From NCBI RefSeq assembly GCF_000003815.2, contig NC_049984.1, positions 9,454,398 through 9,518,397 on the forward strand: a stretch of 64,000 bases of DNA, in the 5' to 3' direction. The position numbers and the translations under genes are program-made. The notes under the pieces were generated by a model. That model did not search any database and was not told where the DNA came from. It worked only from the letters and a program-made list of their open reading frames with translations. The DNA comes from Branchiostoma floridae. Lineage: Eukaryota > Chordata > Leptocardii > Amphioxiformes > Branchiostomatidae. Shown one piece after another: positions 20,162 through 32,000 of this stretch (the stretch's first letter is position 1; every line of letters starts with the position of its first letter).

Positions 20162-20241
20162 CACCTTCAGGCAAGAGAAAGGGAAGATTTATTTATGGCT
20201 GTTTGTTATGTAAATATTCAGTTTCAAAGGTAATAGCATAA

Positions 20242-20615
20242 GGCCATGTTGATTTGATTATATGGATGATTCCTCTGGGAATCCAAAAAACGATGCGAGC
20301 GTGCGAAGGAAAAAAAAGTGGGACAAAAACAAGTTACCTTCATTATGAAATCTAAGTGGTCAGGAAGGTTGAATAAGGGACTGAACACACAGAATATAGT
20401 ATACCAAACAATAGATTCTTCATTTTTGTTCTTTTACATCTTTGACATTGGAATGTTCTTTGAAATTAGTATACATTTTCTGATACATATTTTTTCAATC
20501 CACAGCATATAATTGCTTGTTTTGAAGCTGCTATGTATGATTTGTAGTATGGTTGAAAACTTTTGGAAATTGATGCACGTGCGGATGTCATCCATATAAT
20601 CAAATCAACATGGCC
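20242..20615. mobile_element. Harbinger-like non-autonomous element, copy 2
   Basis: The termini GGCCATGTTGATTTGATTAT and the inverted copy ending TCAACATGGCC are flanked by TAA on each side (20239-20241 and 20616-20618). The 374-bp interior matches part of the copy at 13278-14146 in inverted orientation (words around TGGTCAGGAAGGTTGAA and TATAGTATACCA). No transposase is present. Confidence 0.8.
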
Positions 20616-20618
20616 TAA

Positions 20619-22650
20619 GTAAGAACAGAGATAGAAAACAAACCTCCACATAGTAAGAATAGGGAAAGGAATGTAATTCTAATGGAATATGAACATATTT
20701 TAAAAGACTTTTTCTGTGTGGTGATGGTAACTACAATTTACATATCATGTCACTTGATAGCACACAACAAAGTACAATGCAATACAAGTATTAAGTGTCA
20801 CAGTTTTTATTATTCACATTTTCTCAACTTGAGCATTGCAACAGTGCTGTACAAGTTTTCCTATCCACCTCTCACTATTACATTTGATCCAAAGTGGCCA
20901 TATGGTGAGTTATTGTATAATTATTCACAGTCTTCATTGGCCCTAAAGCAGCACTATACAACTCTGTGGTACTAGTACACATGTAAAGGTTGTCGAGTCT
21001 TAATTTAAAACTGGTCCAAATATTTTGTACACGTTGCCTGGTGTCACCACATTCCTTACATTGATTGCAAAAGTGCACCTAATAATGTGACGCCTGCTGC
21101 ACCAAGGCAGGTACAACGTACATTTGTACTTTAATACCAATCACTTAACTTTCCTTCTTCACAACTACTTCTAAAAATGACAACTTTCTGAAAGTTACTT
21201 TAATCAAATGTAGCATTCCTATATAATAACAGGATTTGAATTTGTCTGTTTACTTTGTACACTTTCTGCTGCTACATGACCTCTGAACACTAAACAGCCA
21301 TATTAGTGATGTCTCCTTCAAACCACTAGCAGCATCTAGTTACGTAGCTTTACAAAAAAAATCACTTCTACTAACAGATCTAATTGGTAACTTGACAGAT
21401 GTTTCAAACTGACAGATGTTTAAAGTATTGCTAATTGTTGTTCCTTAGAACATGTTTCTCATGTAGATATTAGATTATTGGTAATATTACTGTACATGTG
21501 CACAAATGGTCTAAGTTATGCTTAGCTGATTCAGTACTAGTAGTTACATGTTCGTTCAGTTGTAAATACTCTTCCATGAAAATATTGGTGCACTTATGAA
21601 ATAAAGAAGTATGGAAAAAATAGGTATGCAGAAATATTACTAGAAAGAAAACATTGTGACAACTGCAATGTATTGTTCTCGTTTTTCTTAATAGTCCTAA
21701 GTTCCTGTATCAAGGTGAACTCGAAACGAACACTTTATTTACAAGAAATGAACAATGGAATGTATTGGCTTGCTGTGATCCAATACAATAATTTCTGATA
21801 ATGTAAAACAATTTCTATCATACCAGTAATGCATAATCCCAAATAGCAGCAGAAAATAATCAACAGATGAATCAAATTATAATAACACAATAATATTAAA
21901 AACATCATAAATCAACAAACAGTTAATACAACTGTCACTTCACATAGAACACTAAGCACTGCAAGCATTGCATAGTAAAAAAAAGTATCAACAATCTTTA
22001 ACATTAAGGACAAACAGTCTCTCTGTATCAGTTTTCAATCTTCATAACAAGTAATGTACATTTTGTAGTTACGACAATTGTGATCATATAAATAGCTCAA
22101 AGCTTATTTAAGATATAAACTACAAAGCAACATTCTGAAATAGAATTTTAAAAACCATTTCTAAAGATTTCATGCATAGCATGTCCATACTCTGTGGGTA
22201 CAACACCTAGCTCAACATACTACAGTTCAAGAAGGATTTAGTACCTATTGAAATAGATTCCTACATTATCTTACAAATGTACACCACATAGTATCCTGTA
22301 CAGGTAACATATCTAACCATATACTAATCAATCAATAATAGTATTATCAGTCATCACAAGAAGTATGTGGTGTATGTATTCAGACAAGAAACCAGAAATG
22401 ACGTGACAACCTTAGATCCACATCTTCGTCATAAAAAGTCAACTGCAAAAATTGCTGTCTTCAGTGCTTTCTAATCCCTATTTTCACACTGAAAGGTACA
22501 GTTAAATTATGATTGCCATGCTTTGTCTAAATCACAACTGACACTATGTGCATCTATTCTAAATAATTATTTGTACTTCCATGTTAGGTTGGGAGAGAAA
22601 ATTTAGAGCAGCTCACAGGAAATATTGCACACAGTCTGTCCTTAGGCTAG
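20619..22650. other. AT-rich intergenic region or ATP9 3' UTR
   Basis: No coding exon is visible on either strand. The region is very AT-rich, with many short A/T runs. Part of it is probably the 3' UTR of the minus-strand ATP9 gene, whose stop is at 23005. No structured repeat was recognised apart from the array that begins at 22651. Confidence 0.45.
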
Positions 22651-23040
22651 TTCTCTAAGAGAGTTTGGAGGAGCTGGGTGGAGAGAACTTCTCTAAGAGA
22701 GTTTGGAGTAGCTGGGTGGAAATTAAAGAACTTCTTTCCTAAGACAGTTTGGAGTAGCTGGGTGGAGAGAACTTCTCTAAGACAGTTTGGAGTAGCTGGG
22801 TGGAGAGAACTTCTCTAAGAGAGTTTGGAGTAGCTGGGTGCAGAGAACTTCTCTAAGAGAGTTTGTAGTAGCTGGGTGGAGAGAAGTTCTCTAAGAGAGT
22901 TTGTAGTAGCTGGGTGGAGAGAACTTCTCTAAGACAGTTTGGAGTAGCTGGGTGAAGAGAACTTCTCTAAGACAGTTTGGAGTAGCTGGGTGGAGAGAAC
23001 TTCTCTAAGAGAGTTTGGAGTAGCTGGGTGGAGAGAACTT
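22651..23040 (-). repeat. 38-bp minisatellite copied from the last codons of ATP9 (about 10 units)
   Basis: On the minus strand the gene ends with codons for [11 protein letters not shown] and a TAG (23040-23005). The same 38-base unit then repeats about nine more times downstream, to 22651. Units from 22794 on are exactly 38 bp apart (AGCTGGGTG marks at 22794, 22832, 22870, 22908, 22946, 22984 and 23022 on the plus strand); the two most distal spacings are slightly irregular. The functional copy is the first in the coding direction. The array lies in the 3' UTR. Confidence 0.93.
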
Positions 23041-26000
23041 CTTGCGCAGGTACTTGAGGACGTAGAGCGGCAGACAGCTGACCAGTGTGATGACTGTCAC
23101 CTTCCAGAAGAACGTCAGCGACAGGATGAAGCTTTCATCTGCAAACAAAAAATAGAATTTTTTTTCATACTCATAGCAGATCTTATTGAATTTTATATGA
23201 ATTGGCTGATTTATTTCTTACACAATACCTACAGTATTATGTATGTCTTAATTATCACCTCCTCAGCCTACACAGTATTAACCCCAGGAACTGACACCTA
23301 CAGGGGTCTGTCATCAAGCCATGATAGACATCTATGTACAAATATGCTTTGATTCTACAAGTTGCTATATAGTGCCCATTCACATCGGTGTTGACAGACT
23401 ACTTGTACCAAACACTGCCCCATGAATACAATGGAACAGTCCAATGAGCCCCCAAGGAGGTTGAAAAGAGAGCACTGCAAGAACAAATTACACCTGTCAG
23501 ATAAAAGGAGGTATCTCTTCAAAAACTTAAAGAACTCAACAACATTGCTTTACCAACAGTTAAAGACTCACCAAAGTATTCCTTGAAGATGGCGAGAGAA
23601 GCCACGTATATCCCCAGACTGAAGACCTCCGCGATGACCATGGCCCAGTGCCAGGTGCGGACTGTCAGCGCCACCATCAGCAGCTCCGTCAGGATCAGGG
23701 ATGTGAAGGAGATGGCAACAATGTGCACAAAATCCGCATCAAACAACAGCAAGGCACCAAACATAATGATGCCACCTGGTGGAATGATGAGGAATAACAG
23801 CAATGATGATCAACATCTTAACCCAGGACAACAATGAAACTTTGCTTGAAGGAAATATATTGACAAAGAGCTCAGTTTAATACCCAACACTTGATATACT
23901 ACTGTAAATGCATCTAAGTTCATGGGGATTAATTTTGCGGTAGCGGGAAAAAGGACTTTTCGTTGTGGTTTTAAGTTTGCGGTAGCACCATGCACTGTTA
24001 CAGTAGTCTCTTACTGCAAAGAATACATTGTACATGTGAAAGTCCATTTCTTTGAAGGATTTCATTTTATTATGAATTCTTTTACTGCCATGGAAAAATG
24101 TTCGCGGTGGTTTTAAGTTCGCGGTTTTAAGTGGTCGCCGTAAAAAACGTGAACATTCAACCACACTACCAAAAAGGTAGGAAAGTTTTAGCTCGATAAT
24201 TAGATGAGTAGAGAGCCATCTTCATACCTTGGTAAATACTTATAAGAACCCAGATGAAGAATGTCTTGAAGGACAGCGATCTTCCCTGAAGAAACATGGA
24301 ATAAAGATCAGCCATCAAAATGATGAGGACAATTAAGTTAATACAATCAAAAGTCTCAACGGTGCATATCTACTTCTCTTCTTTAGTGCTTAAGTTCTTA
24401 AGTTGGAGAGGAATATTAGACATGCTTTCTCCCTAGACACTAATCAGCTCTCTTTGAGTAATACCAACTTTTCCCACACTTGGTAGGTGTATACAGAACA
24501 CAACATGATCTGAAGTCCGTGAGGGCCATTTCCCCAATTTCACAAATTACACCTCTATACTTACATTTACAATGATCAGAGAAAGAAGAACAGAGCAGTA
24601 GTGGAACAGAGAGTGTACTAACTTTGGTCAGCTCCTTGTACAGTTCTGGATAGGTGATGGCTATCTGAGGGGTGACATCCTGGTCTAGCACCAGGGAGAA
24701 CACAGGGAACATGGTGTACACTGTGGCATATCTGTAACAGGAAGGAGTAAGTTTGGGTTATACCTCAATGTGTGAAGAATTGTCCTATCAAAATTGTACT
24801 TCTAACATTTCTGTGGATAACGCCTAACCATTAAATCTGCTTCCAAATGAAGGTATCTACTACCATGGGTTCTATCTATAAGTAAGTTATTTCTGAAATA
24901 AAAAAAACTAAGCACTTTGCCAGACACCCCCTAATGTGCAGTGTGTCCAAAGTGGGCGGTCTCTACAGACTTGGGTGACATCACCAAAATTGTACGATTG
25001 GGACTAAAACAAAGTGCATGATGATCATGACTCCCAAGTGATGTTGTAGTGAGGACCGACAAACTAATGGAGAAAACATCCTCCCACGCAAGGACATTCA
25101 ACAGCGAAACCGACTGTCTAGATGTACCCTAACTGTCACTCTTAGTTCCTGTGGGCGTCGCCCCAAACCAGATGTCAGCCAAACAGAGAATAGGCCTTTC
25201 AGTTTTCAACAGGGATCTTGCATATATAAGAGTACATCAAGATAGGCGGTTTCGTCATTGGATGTCCCTGTGTAGGAAAATGAGAGGAAATTACATAATA
25301 TGGCCTAGACACAATCCTCTGTAGTCCAAATAGTACTGTCTTTTTAAAGTAAGAACTATACTCAGGCCAAGATTATGTGGGATTCGCTGCTTCTTGGAAG
25401 TTGTACTTTGTAAAACTTTCTCTGTGTAAACAGCAATTACATGAAAACTCAGATATTTGAACGTGCAGTATTATCTTTTGACTCCGAGCGAGCTCGCCGG
25501 AGTGAGTAAGTGAGTGAGTTATCTTTTGACTAAGCTGTGAAGATACACAATGACAACATGCTACGTCAGAATCATGGTAGACAAAATGAAGTTTTACATA
25601 CCCCACCATGAGGAAGCCCTGGTACAGAGCCACAGAGACAAAGTAGAACACAGATGAGAACACCGCCTGAAACAGAGGGAACCAACAGTTAGCACTCACA
25701 CATTCAACATTCTGCAAACTGTAAGGCTCTATATCTGATGTAGTCATTCTGACAAGTCATGTTTCCCCTCTCCCTCCCCCTCTCTATATTCCCTTTCTCT
25801 ACTATGCTTTTCCATCTCCAGCCAAGGCTGTCCCTATCCCAGGTACTGATAACCTGGGTGTTGCACGTTATTTCTTCAGTTGATTATCTTCGATTGTTGC
25901 CTCTTTATGAATTAAGTTTTTCTTTGAAAATCAAACAAATTTAAGCATTACAGGCATTTGGGGGTGGCTCTTTTTTTTTTTCACTTCCTATTATTTGGTT

Positions 26001-29000
26001 ATTTTTTTACCCATTAAATTTCCCCTTATCCCCATGACAGAAATTAAACGTTAGCTTTTTGTAGGGGAACCCAACAAAGATGCCACTATCTTATCCTACT
26101 TCCCCCCCCCCCCCCCCCCTGATCTCAGACATAAGCAATGTGCAGTTGGGTCAGTACGTGAATGGGAGACAGTCTGACTACCAAGAAAGGCTGGGTGCTG
26201 TAGCCAGTTCATACCAAAGTCTCTATAAAAAAATGGTACACACTTCTCTCTCTGCTAACAGAAAGTTTAAGGAAGTTAAACACACTACATGTATACTACC
26301 AGTGGACTGGCCCCCTGCTGTAGTGCTTAAACCTATGTGTGGTCACTGTGGCTTTGAAACGGAGATGGGCGCCGGGCCTGACGCATCTTACTGACGTATG
26401 GGCTTCCCTGCTACCAGAAAGTGCATGGGAGCTTAACATACTACACTACCAGTGAACTGGCCCCCTGATGTAGTATTTGCACCTATGTGTGGTCACTGTG
26501 GCTTTGAAACGGGCACCAGGCGCCAGGCCTGACGCATCTTACTGACGTATGGGCCTGACGCATCTCAAANNNNNNNNNNNNNNNNNNNNNNNNNNNNNNN
26601 NNNNNNNNNNNNNNNNNNNNNNNNNNNNNNNNNNNNNNNNNNNNNNNNNNNNNNNNNNNNNNNNNNNNNNNNGACGCATCTTACTGACGCATGGGCCTGA
26701 CGCATCTCACTGACGTATGGGCAACTTTAGCTTTTTTACTAAGATCCTAGTGGCCTTCATTCTCTGCCCACCCACCTGCATGGTGGAGATGATGAGTCCC
26801 CGATGGATGACGAACTGACTGAGGGAGGCCGAGCGCTTGTAGCTGTTACGCCCATGCACCACCAGCAGCTTCCCTACATGTTTAAACTGTGTGATGGAGA
26901 AATCAGCTGCCAACGATGCCTGCTTCCCTTCCTGAAACAATATAATGTTGAATGTGAATGTTAACTTTATTGAACCTTGAACGTGGACTTTATTGAGAAC
27001 TTCTATACTCTATGACTTTAACTTTGACATTATTGACAATAAGACAAGTCATTACATGGGTCTGCCTTGGCAGCTTTGGGCTGGTTTGAGAGAGAGGCTT
27101 TGAGAGGCTTTATTAGTCCATTAGCTGTGATACAAATTCTAAAAATTTGTACACTGCTATTCTTCCTGGACATATGTAAAAAATATACACATAACATAAC
27201 ATGTTAGTGGCAGACCCTACAGAAATGCGGATGAAGATACAAAGAATTCATCTTTGTATTTGCACAGGCTTTGATTGTAATGTGACATAAACTTTAAAAA
27301 ATTTTCTTTTCTTCTTTACGTTGTAATATCAGTTAGTTGGTATTACAGTACAGTATTTGTATAGGCCCCACATCATCTGTAATGATGCTAATACAGGCTC
27401 TGTTAGTAAAAAAATAGCAAAGTAAGTGAATGATGCATGCTGGAAAATAAGGAAACTGGCATAGAAAACCTTTTATCCATGGACACATTGACATTGTCTT
27501 TGTCTAGTAAGTTTAATCTGTCTGGTACATATAGTGTAGGCTGGAAATGACCATCTGAACAGACTAGACCGATAAAAGAGAAGCATAGACTGAGGTTAAT
27601 CAGCCAAATGAAGGGCTTTATGTGTGTTAAAAATTACAGAAGTAATACCATAATTATCATGAAAAGGTTGTATATGCTCTGTTATGTCATATTGAATGAG
27701 CAAAGTTGGAGAGTTTTTCCCTTTGTTTGAAAAAAATGACAGGAATCCACCTGTAGGCAATACAGGAAGTATATTCCAGCCACTGCACATATCAATCGGC
27801 CTTTGGGCAAAGATTCTTTTACATAATCAGTGTCTTCTTTCCTGGAAAAGAGTCTGATGGATGGTGTACATTATGAAAGACTATGGAGGATAGGGAAGGA
27901 TGGAGGAAGTCATGGCCATCTGTGCAACAGTGACGCCGGATGATGATGATGAAACAGGAGTTGTCAAGACACAGAAGAAGCAAAAGGTTAACTTCATATC
28001 GGGCAAATAACCTTGAAAAGTTACCCCATGGACAAAAAAACTAACAAACGACATTGAAAATTCCCCCATGGACAAAAAAACTAACAAACGACATTGAAAA
28101 GTTCCCACATGGACTGACAAAATGCAATTATGTAATGTTGTCTGAGGACTTTGTGGGATTTCAAGTCCATTACAAGTAATTCTAACCACTTATGGGTGTG
28201 AAGGCACATTAAGAAGTAATTCCAACCATTTATTATACACAGTCACGGGGGTGTCGGTACAGTTTTAAAGGGGATGAACATGGGAGGACATCACTTATTG
28301 TCAGAAAGTTTCACCAAGCTGCTATCTCATAAAGACACATCTACTCTACAATGTTATTGGGTGGGCCGACTACAATGGCTTATATCTGGATGCTGCTGCT
28401 ATGCTGCCTTGCTGCTACCCTTCCATACATTACAGGTTGGTCTGTTACATTGTGCGTTGTTAATGGGTCCATTCAATGCAAGGCCACTTGGCTAGAAAAG
28501 GCAACAACCAATATATAGACTCAAGTTAGACTCTTACATGTATGTTCTAATGCAAGGAAAAACATGTCAACGGTGTTTGCTGTATATGAAAATTAAAAGT
28601 TTCTTGCTTTTAGTTTATAGTACATTACCTGATAGAGCTACCTACTATAGACAGGAGTAGTCATCACTACACTAATTTTCTGAGCTGAGATAAAGCAGGG
28701 TGCATCTACAAGTAGATGTAGCTAGAAATGCAATTCTATGGGTAATTTTCAGCCAAACACCCTAATTCAGCTAAATTTTTTTTCATAAAAGTGTGATGAC
28801 TTCTTTTAGGTTCAGAGCATTGATGCATGAAGCCAGCATGGCATCACAATCCAAAGTGGAATGCAATCCCTCAAAACGTATCCAAGATTGGCCAATCCTA
28901 GGATGGAACCTTTAGCTCTTGAGTACACAGCGTTTGATCCATGTGGCAAAGCACCTCCTTCTCTTCCTAAAATGTTTAGCTAGCTGCACATCAGTGTCAC

Positions 29001-32000
29001 CAGTATCCCGGGGGTAAAAGTTAGCTGCAGGTTTTCCTTGTATGATAAGAGAGAACTGACGGGGATGTTCCTCTCTACAGCGGATTCAGCTGAGGATGAA
29101 TCTTGTCCCGAAGGTTCGTCCGAGGAAGGCGGCTTCACGGGTTGGTGTGTGAATGGTGGAACCTGTGTGTGGAACCATGATAGACCATCGTGTCGGTAAG
29201 ATCTCTGTGCCCCACCTCTCTTAGACATGTGGAAAGGTCAAAGAAAATTCCGCTCATGACTCGATGAATATTGATTGAATATTTTGATCTCTTGTTCATT
29301 GCAAATTGATGTGACATAGAGAAGAATACACTGCAGGCTTTGAAGTGAGACATTTGCGATCGATTAGATGGCTGAATTTCATCAAAGATGATATCCAAAA
29401 TCATTTCTACCTAAGGAGGCGTCACACTTGTGTGTATAAAGTCCATGGGTCTGTATTAACATTTTCTTCATATGGAGTTGTCCGCAATATTACATACTTC
29501 ATATACACAACTGAAGTATGAAATATGCTCAGAATGTGCAGCGTATATTACGTATTTATTTGAAAGAAGCAAACAGTGCTGTGCACTGTATATGTTCTTC
29601 ATATGTAATTGACTTGCTAAATTCGTTAATAGGCTAGATGTGTGTCAAGCATGAGTCAAGTCTTTTTTTGCCCTGTGGCTCCATTTTTTTTTCTGAAAAA
29701 ATCTAACAGCCAACAAATTAAATTGGTATGGTGCACACAAAAAAAAATAAAAAAAGTTAGTGTGTAACGCTTATTCACCTTTATCTGCGGGTTAACCTAT
29801 ATCCGTTGTTTAAAAAACAAGGGTATTTTGGGATATCAAGTCGACGGACGGTAGTTTCAAACCATAGTATTTTGAAAATTCAAATATACTGAAGAAACTA
29901 CCGGTACTGTCCGTCGACTTGATATCCCTAAATTCCCTGTTCATAATTACAACGGATATAGGCAACCCGGCGGATAAAGGTGAACTAGTGTTAGCATGTG
30001 TTGAGCAGAAAAATAGGTGTGTCGACTAGAAAAATAAGTGTGTTGATCAGGCAAAATAGGTGTGCTGCCCATTGTTTCTGTTGGCCATCAGGTACCCTGA
30101 AAGGTCATAATTGGACATACGTATAAGAGGGAATTCTATGCCTGGTTTGTTAAAAAAAGCCTTTTTCCATGGGAGATGTTGGCACGGTTACAGTAAGTAC
30201 AAAACAGTGTTAAGCATTTTGCTTGAATCAAAGAAATATATTGAACAGACTCTGAGTCCTACTTTTCTTTTCAGCTGTACAACGGAGTACTTTGGTCAAC
30301 GCTGTCAAAACCACAGGCTTAGTAAGAGGCTGTTCAGCTATATGTAACCCCACAAGACACAAGGTCTGCAGTAGCCTACAAGGACTCAAGTACACAAAGA
30401 TGTGAGGAACAAGAACAACTAGATCCAACACTATGTAACCAGAAAGTGTTAACTTCAGACAGGATAAAATATCTCATGTTCAGGTCAGTTTTCCATCAAT
30501 CCGAAACTTCAGACAATGGCTAATTACATATACTAAAGGCCTGGTGTTATAGGGAAAGCACTGTCTACATTCCAATGTTGTCACTGGTTGATAACTTTGT
30601 TTATGTTGGGAAAATGGAATTTAAGTTTCACTGGAAAGAAAGATAACATGGAACATGCTTTAACAATGGAATTTCATGATTTTATGGAAAATTATTCCTA
30701 TAGGAACATGTATAGGCCTTAATGCATATATAACCAGGCAAACAGAAATGTCTAGAGAAATTGTATGTATCATTCTATATTCTTGCAAGAGATTTGAAGA
30801 GAGTTCAAAGATGCCTTATTTTTGAACAGTGTTCATGAGTTGGAGCCAGGCCATCACAACTTTCCCATTAAAATGCTGTTTAAGACCATGGTTCTAATGG
30901 AGTGAAAACATGTAATGACAGGTTATAGAATGTGGTGTGTGGGGGCAACCGACATTTGACCTTTACGCAGTCTGTAATAATTTTCCGCAATTTTTTTTAA
31001 GTACAGTAGAAGCCGCTTAATTGCACGGCCTATTTGCCAGTGAATTTGGTGCAATTATCCGGCTCGTGCAATAATGCGAAGTTATCTAGCTGGACCGCAC
31101 CGGTTTGGAATTTGGGGGTTCCGTGCAGTTAACAGAAGTGTGCGTTAATCTGTTGTCCAATTAACTGGCTTCCACTGTAGTAGAGAAAAAAACCCAGCCT
31201 ATATTATTTTATAATCTATGAACTATTTGTTAGAGCCTGACAGTAGAAAGGAAAGCAGGGTATTTCAGAAACATTGTATGTTAAGATTATATGATTCAAG
31301 GTAAAATGTAGAAATATTAGCCAGTTTTCTTTTTTCAAGGTTTATGTGATATGAAGACGTTAGTGAAAAGTTTCAACTCATTCAGCACATGAAATTGTAA
31401 TACAGACGGGAATATCAAGTTTTTTTTTATCAACCTGTGAAAAGATCAGCTACCTGACACTGATGGAGATATGTATGCAAGTGACAAGTTACTTGATAGG
31501 CTTTTAATTTTTACATGTATGTGCAGGTCAATACATGTACATTTCATTGCGCATTCTTATCATTACTTCACATGAGAAAGATTTTCATATCTATCCTACT
31601 GTGTGTAATACTGTTGTCAAGGGAAGTTATGGTCGCTTAAAACTGTTGCAATTTAAGACCACGGTTTTAAGATATAAACAAGAAGTTACTGTAATCAGGA
31701 ATAGAAATTCGATTTAGGGCTCAGAAACTTTGATCCACATACACGTCTGAAACTTTGAATCTAGAATATCAACCTACCAAATACACAGTGGAGCTCATTT
31801 TTGTGTGATCATGAAATTCATGATTCAATAAGACAATATTGTATTGATTCCAGGAAGCTTTTAAAAAAGCAAACAAATTTTTAAGATAATTCAGCAGATT
31901 CCATCCTGTGAGACACACCTGAATACAGCTGTATCAGCACTATTAAATCACAATTTCAAACACAATTATCTGTTGACTCCTATGCTACTTACTTAAAAGA

